Of a DNA stretch of 64,000 bases, positions 44,929 through 54,276 are shown piece by piece; positions within the stretch are counted from its first letter, which is position 1, and each line of letters begins with the position of its first letter. The DNA comes from Mucilaginibacter sp. KACC 22773 (GTDB taxonomy: Bacteria; Bacteroidota; Bacteroidia; Sphingobacteriales; Sphingobacteriaceae). The stretch spans positions 620,001 to 684,000 of the forward strand of contig NZ_CP117883.1 of assembly GCF_028736215.1 (NCBI RefSeq), given 5' to 3'. The position numbers and the translations under genes are program-made. Below the pieces are notes generated by a model. That model searched no databases and was not told the origin of the DNA. It saw only the letters and a program-made list of their open reading frames with translations.

Positions 44929-45927
44929 ATGGCACATTTTCCGGTACAATATTCCACATTATCTGCCATTGCTTTAAAAAAGTATATTGGGGTGGCTTAT
45001 GGCCTGCAGCTAATTAATTGCAGGTTTTTATTGCGCGGCGTAAGCGATACTTATATCATCGAGGCGATTGACGCCAAATACGTACTAAAGATCTACCGCG
45101 AACAACACCGCCCGCACGATGAAATACAAGGCGAAATTGAACTGCTTAATTTGCTGAAGACCGGCGGTGCAAGCGTAGCTTACCCTATAACTGCTGTCGA
45201 TGGCAGCCAGCTGCAACAATTTGACGCACCCGAAGGTACCCGTTACGGCATCCTTTTCTCGTACGCCGAAGGCGCCCCGGTTATGGATTTCAACGACGAT
45301 CAGTTAAAAACCATTGGCCGGCAGATAGCTATGGTTCACAACATCACATCGGTGGCCCGGCTTAGTTATCCCCGCAGGGAATATAATATTGAAACTACGC
45401 TTATCAATCCCCTAAAAAGTTTTGAACCTGCGTTTAAAGATCTGCCTGATGAGTATGCTTATTTACAGGATCTGGCAGTTAAGGTAGCTCAAAAGCTAAG
45501 CTCGTTGGATACCGCTAACTTTAGCTACGGCTATTGCCAGTACGATTTTTTACCGAAAAACTTTCATTTTGACGATGCCGGTAATTTAACATTTTTCGAT
45601 TTCGACTTTGCAGGTAAAGGGTTGCTTGTTAACGACCTGATGTCGTTTTTCGTCCATTTCTTTATGCATGTGTATACAGGTAGATTAAAGGACGGGGAAG
45701 CCGAACGGATGTTTGCTGTTTTTGTGGCTGCTTATCGCGAAACAAGAGCGGTTAGCGACGAGGAACTCAAAGCCATCCCTTACCTTGGCGTAGGCTTCTG
45801 GATTTTTTACCTCGGGTTTCAGTATGAACATTTTGATGACTGGTCGAACCCGTTTTTTGGGCCGAGGTTTATTAAAGACAGGGTAGCGCTGATAAAAGTG
45901 TGGGTGGATAAGTATTGTGAGTTTTGA
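44929..45927 (+). CDS. APH-family phosphotransferase
   Basis: A 332-residue kinase-like protein of the aminoglycoside/choline/homoserine kinase group. The ATP-binding Lys is in AKYVLKIYR (about 49-57). The catalytic loop is GYCQYDFLPKNFHFD, which keeps the Asp and Asn of the usual HGDxxxxN but lacks its His-Gly. The metal-binding motif is FFDFDFAGKG. A small-molecule substrate such as an amino alcohol or homoserine is possible. It is preceded by a short AT-rich region and followed by repeated sequence. Confidence 0.75.
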   Translation: MAHFPVQYSTLSAIALKKYIGVAYGLQLINCRFLLRGVSDTYIIEAIDAKYVLKIYREQHRPHDEIQGEIELLNLLKTGGASVAYPITAVDGSQLQQFDAPEGTRYGILFSYAEGAPVMDFNDDQLKTIGRQIAMVHNITSVARLSYPRREYNIETTLINPLKSFEPAFKDLPDEYAYLQDLAVKVAQKLSSLDTANFSYGYCQYDFLPKNFHFDDAGNLTFFDFDFAGKGLLVNDLMSFFVHFFMHVYTGRLKDGEAERMFAVFVAAYRETRAVSDEELKAIPYLGVGFWIFYLGFQYEHFDDWSNPFFGPRFIKDRVALIKVWVDKYCEF

Positions 45928-45947
45928 TCTGAAACGCATGATTGTTT

Positions 45948-46020
45948 GAACGCCGGTCACTACTCACCCAGGCTACGCTACGCTGGCCAACCCCACACCG
46001 GCAAGAGCCGCATAGAGGGT
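45948..46020. repeat. Dispersed repeat fragment
   Basis: AACGCCGGTCACTACTCACCC at 45949-45969 resembles AACGCTGGTCACGACTCACCC at 30402-30422 and, reversed, 49098-49120. It covers a gap between two genes. No coding function is seen. Confidence 0.45.
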
Positions 46021-46173
46021 GAGTTTCATTTTTTATTTTTAGCCACACCACGCGCGAAACCGGAGCAGGGCGTCCCGATATATATCGCAGGTGTTTCTGA
46101 GCCATATGCTGCAATGATAGCTATGCGAGGAAGGGCCAGGGAACTAAGTTTGCAAACCGTGAAATTAGTTCAT

Positions 46174-48819
46174 CTACCTGATGAGCGTGAGCGAACCCGA
46201 AATAGTTTCTGTCTTTTTATTCACATCAACAGCTATAACATAATAGTAAGTACCTACCGGCAATCTCCTTCCGTTCAAGGTCCCATTCCATGGGATGCTG
46301 TAACCAACAGAATGAAAAACCAACGTTCCAAAACGGTTATACACGCTTACAATCTTGTTGTTATAAAAAGCCAGGGCCGAAATTTCCCATGAATCGTTTA
46401 CACCATCCCCATTTGGTGTAAACGTATTTGGAATTGAGATAGATAGCGGAAGAGGTGTAATGGTAAGAATGCCAGGTACATAACTTATGTCATAATTAGG
46501 CGATGCGGCCCCGCTGGCAGTTATGATGTATTGCCCTACGGGTGATGTTGTTGCTGCAGTAGTAATAACTATGGGTTTGGTTATTAAATTTGTGGCAGTT
46601 TCGCCATTTACAAAGCCTGTGTAACTTACGGTTAAGGTAGGATTGCCGGTTCCAAAAACCTTGGTCTTATCATTAGCTACTATACTTAATGGGGCAACAT
46701 TTACATAACTTAACGGCATAATCATGTTAGTGTTAGTGATACCGGCGCTGCTAAGTAATATATTGCCTGTATAATTACCCACTACACTTAAAGCAGATAA
46801 CCGGATGTAGATTTCACTTGGAGCAATGGTGCCGCCGCTGCCAATAATTACCGTTGGATAAAACTGAATATTGTTTGTACTTACTTCAAAACCAGTTGGT
46901 GGCGTTATTAAAATCCCTGTTGATAAACCCTCGCCGGATACTGTAAAACTTATAGATGATGACGCAGTGCCATAGATAGTCTCTAATGATGTCAAAGTCC
47001 CCGTTGCTGTAATGGCAATCGGTGGTTGAACATTAATATTGCCATTTGTATAGGTAATATTGTAATTGCTGGTATTAAAAGTACCGCCTGTAGCAGATAA
47101 TGGTATTACTGATCCTTGGTATAACCCAATTGGATCAGTTGCTGCCGATCCTGTACCATAATTAAGCGTTACACTTCCAATCGTTTCCTGGTTTTTTAAC
47201 CCCGTTGATGTGAAGGCCACTGATCCGGAAACCCCGTTTAAGGTTGAACCATAAGTTTTATCAATATCGTTAGCCCGGATAGTTAAAGCAGCCGGACTAA
47301 TTATGCTATTGGGAACAGCGATGTTTACATTGGTGGCTCCGTTGCTGCTCAAAGTAATATTGCCTGAGTAACTGCCAGAATTGGCAACCGCGGTCAATCT
47401 TAAATATACCGGTATGGAGGTTACGCTGCCCGCAGCACCGACGGTGACTGTGCTGGCAAAGCTGACATTATCAGTACTTACTTCAAAACCCGCTGGCGGT
47501 GTAACCACAATGCCGTTAGTTAAATTTTTGCCTGATACCAAAAAACTGATTGATGACGAAGGCGTACCATAGGTGGTGTTTAACGCTGCCAAATTGCCCG
47601 AAGATGTTATGTTTGGAGAGGGATTAACAGTAATGGTGAAAGTAACGGGAGAACTGTTACAGCCAGAACCCGGCGAAATAAAATTTCCCGGCGATTCAAC
47701 AGAAGTTTTTACGTCAATTGTATTTATTACTTTATTGGTCGCTGTATTGATCACTGAAACGATGTTTGAAGCTTCATTTGCCACAAATACCCTACTTCCA
47801 TCGGGGCTTACAGATATCCCATAAGGATTTCCGCCCACGTCAATTGTTTTAATTACAGTATTTGTTGTTGTACTTATCACCGAAACCGTTCCTGGCGAAG
47901 AATTTGAAACGTAAACATTATGGCCATCGGGAGTTACGATTATACCCTTAGGATTAAGCCCTACTGTAACGTCAGATATTACGCTGTTGGTGGATGTATT
48001 AATAATTGAAACAGTGTTGGATTTGATATTTGTTACATATAACCTGCTACCGTCAGGATTCAATGATAGTTCAAGGGGAAATGGACCCGCTGCGATTGTT
48101 GTTATTATTGTATTTGTTTTTAAATCTACAACAGTTACCGTATTTGATGAATAATCCGTAACGTACATTTTGCTACCATCAGGACTTATCCTTGCGGCCC
48201 ATATATCTGACGGTACAGAAATATTATCGACAACGGTATTTGATACCGCACTGATAACGGATATGTTGCCGACATTATGATTTACTACATACACCTTGCT
48301 TCCATCGGGGCTAACAGTAACTCCTATGGGATAAAACATTACAGGAATTGTAGCAATCACGGTATTGTTTTTAGTGTCAATCACCGAAACTGTATCATCC
48401 ACACCGTTTGTTACATATACTCTGCTGCCATCAGGACTAACTGAAACGTATTCTGGTCTGACTCCTACCGGTATTACAGCTACAACTACATTGGTTGCTA
48501 TATTAATTACAGATACCGTATTATTTTGTATGTGGGCTATATACGCAAATCCCGCCAGTCCCGGCGTAACTGTAATAGATGCTTTAACGGGAGTATCACC
48601 CGTATTAATCGCCGTAAAGGAAGGTATATCGCCTGTCCCCGTTGCAGGCAAACCTATGCCTGGTGTATTGTTCACCCAATTGTACACACACCCTGTTCCA
48701 CCAAAATTAATAGCGGTGGTAGCAGATCCATTGGTAACTGTTTGATTTTGGCCCTTTGCTTTGACAAATAAAAAGAGAAGTGATATTGAAAGATTTAGGT
48801 AAAGTATAAATTTATTCAT
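46174..48819 (-). CDS. T9SS cargo: YVTN beta-propeller with gliding-type C-terminal sorting domain
   Basis: An 881-residue secreted protein. After the signal peptide (about 1-24) come YVTN-type repeats such as VSVSPDGSRVYVTNG and NPYGISVSPDGSRVFVANE (about 85-385), which should form a seven-blade propeller. Then MBG-like Ig modules (VANDKTKVFGTGNPT, about 500-790) follow. The end (PNTFTPNGDGVNDSWEI, about 805-881) is the CHU_C / gliding motility-associated sorting domain. Thus it is probably exported by the type IX system and fixed to the cell surface. It is likely an adhesin; sugar binding is not shown. Confidence 0.88.
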   Translation of the reverse strand: MNKFILYLNLSISLLFLFVKAKGQNQTVTNGSATTAINFGGTGCVYNWVNNTPGIGLPATGTGDIPSFTAINTGDTPVKASITVTPGLAGFAYIAHIQNNTVSVINIATNVVVAVIPVGVRPEYVSVSPDGSRVYVTNGVDDTVSVIDTKNNTVIATIPVMFYPIGVTVSPDGSKVYVVNHNVGNISVISAVSNTVVDNISVPSDIWAARISPDGSKMYVTDYSSNTVTVVDLKTNTIITTIAAGPFPLELSLNPDGSRLYVTNIKSNTVSIINTSTNSVISDVTVGLNPKGIIVTPDGHNVYVSNSSPGTVSVISTTTNTVIKTIDVGGNPYGISVSPDGSRVFVANEASNIVSVINTATNKVINTIDVKTSVESPGNFISPGSGCNSSPVTFTITVNPSPNITSSGNLAALNTTYGTPSSSISFLVSGKNLTNGIVVTPPAGFEVSTDNVSFASTVTVGAAGSVTSIPVYLRLTAVANSGSYSGNITLSSNGATNVNIAVPNSIISPAALTIRANDIDKTYGSTLNGVSGSVAFTSTGLKNQETIGSVTLNYGTGSAATDPIGLYQGSVIPLSATGGTFNTSNYNITYTNGNINVQPPIAITATGTLTSLETIYGTASSSISFTVSGEGLSTGILITPPTGFEVSTNNIQFYPTVIIGSGGTIAPSEIYIRLSALSVVGNYTGNILLSSAGITNTNMIMPLSYVNVAPLSIVANDKTKVFGTGNPTLTVSYTGFVNGETATNLITKPIVITTAATTSPVGQYIITASGAASPNYDISYVPGILTITPLPLSISIPNTFTPNGDGVNDSWEISALAFYNNKIVSVYNRFGTLVFHSVGYSIPWNGTLNGRRLPVGTYYYVIAVDVNKKTETISGSLTLIR

Positions 48820-49264
48820 TCGTGCATAATATATGCTAAATATTGAAAGGGTCTGATTAAGGCTAAGTAATTATAGCTTGACACTATGAGTTCAAATATA
48901 TTTAATCCGTTAGATAAATGGTGGAACTATAAAATTATTTTTAACAATCAAAACAGGGCAAATATGCCGGCGTTTCCTCTCCATCTTTTATATCAACAAA
49001 GAAAATTCACAATAAATTCAACCTGCTGCGCAAATTAAAAGCCTACGCCGTTAACCATGCAGGTGATAAAGCAAAATGATTTTATTGGGGAAAGATGGTG
49101 GCCAGCGTAGCGCGACGGGAGCGAGTAGTCTGCGCCGTGCCATATAGCGCCTGGCTTTCAATCCTATCTCCATAATGCCGTCGCCGGTAGTAAACAAGAA
49201 ATTAGGCCGTTTTACTTTTCACCAAATCACTAATTCACTAACTCACTAATTCAATAATTACTCC
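48820..49264. other. Intergenic region with a microrepeat and little else
   Basis: About 450 bases upstream of the divergent YVTN and lpdA genes. It holds a related dispersed repeat near 49098-49120 and the tandem-like words CACTAATTCACTAACTCACT at 49228-49247. No RNA or ORF recognised. Confidence 0.5.
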
Positions 49265-49272
49265 TAACTTTG
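49265..49272 (+). promoter_or_regulatory. -7 element for lpdA
   Basis: TAACTTTG matches TAnnTTTG exactly, 21 bases before the ATG at 49294. A -33 TTTG is not seen at the right spacing. Confidence 0.5.
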
Positions 49273-49293
49273 CCGACCATAAAACACACTACT

Positions 49294-50697
49294 ATGCAAT
49301 ATGATGTTATCGTTATCGGTTCGGGCCCGGGTGGCTATGTGGCCGCTATACGCTGCGCCCAGTTGGGTTTAAAAACCGCTATCGTCGAAAAATATAGTAC
49401 CCTTGGCGGTACCTGCCTCAACGTAGGTTGTATACCATCCAAGGCCCTGCTTGATTCATCCGAACATTACCATAATGCTGCCCATGCATTTAAAACCCAT
49501 GGTATCAACCTCGAAAACTTAAGTATCGATTTTGGACAGATGGTTAAACGCAAGCAGGAAGTGGTGGATGCCAATACCAGCGGTATCAGCTACCTGATGA
49601 AGAAAAATAAGATCGACACGCATTTTGGTGTAGGATCTTTTAAAGATAAAAATACCATCACTGTTAAAAAGGCCGATGGTACCGAAACAGAGATAACCGG
49701 TAAAAATGTAATTATTGCCACAGGTTCAAAACCATCGGCATTGCCATTTTTACAGATCGATAAAAAACGCATCATTACCTCAACCGAGGCTTTGTCGCTT
49801 ACCGAAGTGCCTAAGCACCTGGTGCTGATTGGCGGCGGCGTTATTGGCCTGGAGCTGGGTTCGGTATATGCCCGTTTGGGTGCCAAGGTATCTGTAATTG
49901 AGTTTATGGATGGCATTATCCCAACTATGGACAAAGCCCTTGGCCGCGAACTGCAAAAGGTATTAACCAAACTGGGGATGGAGTTTTACCTGGGCCACAA
50001 AGTAACCGGCGCTACCGTAAAAGGTAAAGAAGTAACCGTAACTTTTGATACCCCTAAAGGTGAGAAACAAGAATTAAAAGGTGATTACTGCCTGGTAGCT
50101 GTTGGCCGTGTAGCTTATACCGATGGTTTAGCTTTAGATAAAATTGGCATCACCGTTGAAGAACGTGGCCGCAAAATTACCGTTAACGATCACCTGGAAA
50201 CCAGCGTTAAAGGTGTTTACGCCATTGGCGACGTAATTAAAGGCGCCATGCTTGCCCACAAGGCAGAAGATGAAGGTACGCTGGTTGCCGAGATTATTGC
50301 CGGCCAGAAACCGCATATTGATTACAACCTGATCCCCGGCGTAGTATACACCTGGCCTGAAGTTGCAGCCGTCGGCCAAACAGAAGAACAATTGAAAGCT
50401 GCCGGTGTGAAATATAAAACAGGATCGTTTCCCTTTAAAGCCAGCGGCCGTGCGCGTGCCAGCGGCGATTTGGATGGTTTTGTTAAAGTACTGGCCGATG
50501 CCACTACCGACGAAATTTTAGGGGTACACATGATTGGCCCCCGTGCGGCAGATATGATTGCCGAGGCTGTGGTTGCGATGGAGTTCCGTGCCAGTGCCGA
50601 AGATATCGCCCGGATCAGCCATGCCCACCCAACTTATACCGAGGCTATGCGCGAGGCTTGTTTAGCAGCTACGGAGAATAGAGCGATACATATATAA
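49294..50697 (+). CDS. lpdA: Dihydrolipoyl dehydrogenase
   Basis: A 467-residue E3 component of 2-oxoacid dehydrogenase complexes and the glycine cleavage system; it reoxidises dihydrolipoamide with NAD+. The FAD motif is VIGSGPGGYVAAI (9-14), the redox-active disulfide GGTCLNVGCIPSK (C41, C46), an NAD-binding GGGVIGLELG (about 178-187) and the catalytic His-Glu pair near the C-terminus in SHAHPTYTEAMREA. The ATG at 49294 is preferred over an in-frame TTG eight codons upstream. No E1/E2 genes are adjacent, so it probably serves several complexes. Confidence 0.96.
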   Translation: MQYDVIVIGSGPGGYVAAIRCAQLGLKTAIVEKYSTLGGTCLNVGCIPSKALLDSSEHYHNAAHAFKTHGINLENLSIDFGQMVKRKQEVVDANTSGISYLMKKNKIDTHFGVGSFKDKNTITVKKADGTETEITGKNVIIATGSKPSALPFLQIDKKRIITSTEALSLTEVPKHLVLIGGGVIGLELGSVYARLGAKVSVIEFMDGIIPTMDKALGRELQKVLTKLGMEFYLGHKVTGATVKGKEVTVTFDTPKGEKQELKGDYCLVAVGRVAYTDGLALDKIGITVEERGRKITVNDHLETSVKGVYAIGDVIKGAMLAHKAEDEGTLVAEIIAGQKPHIDYNLIPGVVYTWPEVAAVGQTEEQLKAAGVKYKTGSFPFKASGRARASGDLDGFVKVLADATTDEILGVHMIGPRAADMIAEAVVAMEFRASAEDIARISHAHPTYTEAMREACLAATENRAIHI

Positions 50698-50737
50698 GTT
50701 GCCGGTTGGCAGTTTTGAGTTTGCAGTTAGAATATTT

Positions 50738-50774
50738 AAAAGCAGGGACAATATAGGTTGTTTCTGCTTTTTTG
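50738..50774 (+). terminator. Terminator after lpdA
   Basis: AAAAGCAGGGACAA at 50738-50751 pairs with TTGTTTCTGCTTTT (50758-50771, two wobbles), then TTTG. It begins 40 bases after the stop codon. Confidence 0.75.
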
Positions 50775-50953
50775 TTTTGATGGGGGAATTGTGTGAATCT
50801 GAATTAAACGGATTTTTTGAATGGGCAGAATTTAGCTGCCAGGGATTTTAAAATTTTAAAAATTCTTTAATTCGATAAATTCCGGTTCAGAAAACATTAG
50901 TCACTCCAATTATTAATTGGGATTGTACTTAATGCTGATTTGGAATAGAGCCA

Positions 50954-51541
50954 CTAATTCTTCAAAAATCTGCTTTTAATAATCACGGCAACTATTGCCA
51001 GAACAAAGCTGCCCGCTGTGCTAAGTATAGATATGATCAATAGCTTTTTCATGGGCTCCCAAAAATCATCGGATAACCTTTGGCGCAGGAGGCTATCTTT
51101 CACCTTTTCAATTTTAGCTGATACATACAGGTTGTTTACCACAAAGAAAGTAATGAGCTCATGGATGAAAAAGACGCCCACAATCATTTTGACCAGCCAG
51201 AAATCTGACCCTGAGGCGGGGCCGTCAGGCGATTTCTTACCATTAAAATCCTCTGTCAATAAAAGTGCGCAACCATATGTGCAAAAAAACGTCAATAAAA
51301 CCGGCGGGACATTATTAATAATTATCCATATGGTACCCTTTATCTTTTTGTTGAAAGAAATTACCAGGTAGGTTTGATAACTGATGGCTAACAGAAAAAC
51401 GATACACAATAACAGGCATATCAGTTCGGTATTAATATAATATTTTGCCCGGATGTGGTTAGGCATAAATGTACAGCCGATAACTAATATGAAAGGTGAG
51501 AAAAGGGCGATGAGCTGCCAGTAGTTCAAACGTAATTTCAT
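50954..51541 (-). CDS. Hypothetical membrane protein, five spans
   Basis: A 195-residue integral membrane protein with about five helices (near 9-26, 38-59, 71-94, 114-139, 165-189) and a basic C-terminus (KSRFLKN). A charged loop between spans 4 and 5 (SAKIEKVKDSLLRQRLSDDFW) may be cytoplasmic. No family recognised. It lies between lpdA and the sugar transporter, all with different strands or long gaps, so context gives no role. Confidence 0.6.
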   Translation of the reverse strand: MKLRLNYWQLIALFSPFILVIGCTFMPNHIRAKYYINTELICLLLCIVFLLAISYQTYLVISFNKKIKGTIWIIINNVPPVLLTFFCTYGCALLLTEDFNGKKSPDGPASGSDFWLVKMIVGVFFIHELITFFVVNNLYVSAKIEKVKDSLLRQRLSDDFWEPMKKLLIISILSTAGSFVLAIVAVIIKSRFLKN

Positions 51542-51618
51542 CGGATAAGGTTAAACTAATAAGGCAGCAATATAATCAATATCGCTGCCTTATCAGTTGA
51601 TGGAAATAAGATTTTTAT

Positions 51619-52911
51619 CTATACCGCTATCACATGTTTACCCTTTTTATACCCAACTGTTGCAAAATAAAAGATGAACAGGTAAATAGGGATTAGGATT
51701 ACATAAGCTGTTTGGGCCGATATTTTATCAACCAGTAAACCGTAAATAGGAGGGAATACCGCTGCGCCTGCAATGCCCATTACCAGTAATGAGGAACCAA
51801 TTTTGGTAAAGCGGCCTAACCCTGAAAGTGCCAGCGGCCAAATAGCAGGCCACATTAATGAGTTTGCCAAACCTAATAAAGCGATGCAGCTAATAGACGC
51901 GTATTTGGGTGTAAATAAAGCTAAACAAGTTAAAATAACTCCCAATACTGCCGAATATACCAGCGCTTTTTGCTGCGAAATATAACGGGGAATAAACACG
52001 ATGCCGGCGATATATCCCAGTACCATACAAATTAGGGTACCCGATGCAAAATATTTAGCCGTAGATAGCGGGATATTGTGTGCTATGCCGTAACCAATTA
52101 TCGAGTCGCCGGCTATAACTTCGGCACCCACGTAAAAAAACAGGGCTATCACTCCCAATATTAAATGCGGGAATTGCGTAATACTTGTTTTGCCCGAATT
52201 TGCGGCAGCTACAGTTTCGTCCTCGTGATCGGTATCAATTTCGGGCAGGCCCGAAAAATAAATAAGCACCGCCAATATGGCTAATACGATCACCATTAAT
52301 ACGTAAGGCAATATTACCCTTGATGCTAATTCGTTCAGTTCGGCTGTTTTTTGGGCGATATCTAATTTGGCAAGGTTGGCGTTAAAAGCATCGATGTTGT
52401 TTAAAACCACTGCACCAAGCGCTATTGGCGCCAATACGCCGGCAAATTTGTTAAATATACCCATAACGCTGATACGCTTTGCGGCGCTTTCAGCCGGCCC
52501 GATTATAGTAATGTAAGGGTTTGATGCCGATTGCAAAACCGCAAGGCCGCTGCCTTGTACAAACAAGCCAATTAAAAAGATGGCGTAGGTACGGGTTAAA
52601 GCAGCGGGTATAAAAATAAGTGCGCCCACGGCTATAATGATAAGCCCTACGGCCATACCATTTTTAAAACCAAATATTTTAAGTAACCATGCCGATGGTT
52701 TTGCCATTAACAGGTAAGCAATATAAAATGCGCTTGCCACAAGGTACGATTCGCGGTTATTTAGCTGGCAGGCTATTTTTAAATAAGGTATCAATACCGA
52801 GTTTAACCAGGTTACAAACCCGAAAATGAAGAATAGAACGCCGATGATTATTACCGGACTTACAATTGTTTTCTTTTGTGCCGATATTTCGGGTTTGGTA
52901 ATGGATGTCAT
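51619..52911 (-). CDS. FucP/GluP-type sugar MFS transporter
   Basis: A 430-residue transporter with about 12 helices. It resembles the FucP/glucose-galactose permease group: WLNSVLIPYLKIACQLN near 35-52 and FFIFGFVTW before it, plus YLLMAKPSAWLLKIFGFKNGM near 70-90 and ASNPYITIIGP near 130-140. Sugar:proton symport is typical of the family. A short GTTAAAAATTTAAC palindrome sits in its upstream region at 52986-52999 and may be an operator. The exact sugar is unknown. Confidence 0.85.
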   Translation of the reverse strand: MTSITKPEISAQKKTIVSPVIIIGVLFFIFGFVTWLNSVLIPYLKIACQLNNRESYLVASAFYIAYLLMAKPSAWLLKIFGFKNGMAVGLIIIAVGALIFIPAALTRTYAIFLIGLFVQGSGLAVLQSASNPYITIIGPAESAAKRISVMGIFNKFAGVLAPIALGAVVLNNIDAFNANLAKLDIAQKTAELNELASRVILPYVLMVIVLAILAVLIYFSGLPEIDTDHEDETVAAANSGKTSITQFPHLILGVIALFFYVGAEVIAGDSIIGYGIAHNIPLSTAKYFASGTLICMVLGYIAGIVFIPRYISQQKALVYSAVLGVILTCLALFTPKYASISCIALLGLANSLMWPAIWPLALSGLGRFTKIGSSLLVMGIAGAAVFPPIYGLLVDKISAQTAYVILIPIYLFIFYFATVGYKKGKHVIAV

Positions 52912-53141
52912 TTTTTATTTAAATCGTTAAGAAGTTAATTAAGTTTCTAAAATAATTAAAAAAGTTTAGCATTTGCAATGTTGATGTTAAAAATTTAACA
53001 AATTAATATTTTATCATGGTTTTATTAGTGTTTTTACTAAAATAGACCAATCGGTGAGACAATGGATACGAAAAAAGCCGGATATCACTAAAATACAACA
53101 ATCCGATTTAAATTCCGAAATTCGGGCGCTTGCATTTTCAA

Positions 53142-54125
53142 ATGAAGATATTAATAGTAAACAACACTCGCATCCCGGCGCCTAAATATGGCGGTACCGA
53201 ACGTGTTATCTGGTGGCTGGGTAAAGAGCTAAAACGATTAGGCCATGTGGTTACATACCTTGTTGCGCCTGGTTCAACCTGCCCCTTTGCCAAAGTATTG
53301 GTTTATGACCCGGCGGTTGACATTAACCTGCAGGTACCCGATGATGTAGATGTGGTACACTTTCACTTCCAGGTAAATGGATTTAGCAAAAAACCTTATT
53401 TGATTAACGTACATGATAATCCGGGCTTTGGCCAGGCTTTAAATCAAAATTCGGTATTTGTATCTGCCAACCAGGCATCGCGCTACAGCGGCGAAGCTTT
53501 TGTACACCACGGCCTCGACCCGGACGATTACCACAAGCCCGATCTATCGAAAAAACGGACACTTGTCCATTTCCTGGCCAAAGCCGCCTGGAAGGTTAAA
53601 AACGTAAAGGGCGCTATTGATGTAGCCACCCAAAGCGGCAATAAGCTGATTGTATTGGGCGGCACACGCCTCAATTTAAAAATGGGGCTGCGGTTTACAC
53701 CAAACTTAAATGTAAGGTTTAAGGGCATGGTTAATAACGATGCAAAGGCCGCCGTGTTGAATACTTCCAAAGCATTGTTGTTCCCGGTATTATGGCACGA
53801 GCCTTTTGGGTTGGCTATTATTGAAAGCCTGTATTTTGGCTGCCCGGTATTAGGTACGCCCTACGGATCGCTGCCCGAACTGGTGCCGGCAGAAGTGGGG
53901 TTATTAAGCGATAGTAAATCGGACCTGGTGAACGCACTTAAGGCGATAAATCAATTTAGCAACCAGCACTGTTACGAATATGCCATGGATAACTTTATGG
54001 TACATACCATGGTACAAAAATATCTTAAGTTGTATGAGCGTGTATTAAATGGCGAACAATTGAATTTGGGATTACCAACATTACAGGTTGCCAACACGGT
54101 GAAGTATTTGCCCTGGAGTGATTAG
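53142..54125 (+). CDS. GT4-family glycosyltransferase
   Basis: A 327-residue cytoplasmic GT-B fold glycosyltransferase. It starts MKILIVNNTRIPAPKYGGTERV, with the Gly-rich acceptor loop; the donor-binding EX7E motif is HEPFGLAIIES (about 228-238) followed by GCPVLGTPYGSLPEL. The ATG at 53142 begins the canonical fold; an upstream TTG was rejected. Neighbours do not form a polysaccharide cluster, so the acceptor is unclear. Confidence 0.85.
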   Translation: MKILIVNNTRIPAPKYGGTERVIWWLGKELKRLGHVVTYLVAPGSTCPFAKVLVYDPAVDINLQVPDDVDVVHFHFQVNGFSKKPYLINVHDNPGFGQALNQNSVFVSANQASRYSGEAFVHHGLDPDDYHKPDLSKKRTLVHFLAKAAWKVKNVKGAIDVATQSGNKLIVLGGTRLNLKMGLRFTPNLNVRFKGMVNNDAKAAVLNTSKALLFPVLWHEPFGLAIIESLYFGCPVLGTPYGSLPELVPAEVGLLSDSKSDLVNALKAINQFSNQHCYEYAMDNFMVHTMVQKYLKLYERVLNGEQLNLGLPTLQVANTVKYLPWSD

Positions 54126-54276
54126 AATAGTTTTCCTTTTAGTACCTGTTTAACCAAATCAATTAAAATTCCGAAATTCGCCCCCAATAATTCCGGCATC
54201 AAACATCCGGCATCCGAAACGGTGAAACCCTCTTTAACACCTTTGAAAAATAGACTAATTGTTAAAAATCAACACC

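Noticed and set aside
44774..44959. 61-codon minus-strand ORF overlapping the kinase start
   Set aside because: It has mixed hydrophobic content, no family match and overlaps the promoter and start of the gene at 44929.
46174..48819. CRISPR or tandem DNA repeat
   Set aside because: The periodic sequence is explained by protein-level YVTN repeats; there are no constant repeats with unique spacers.
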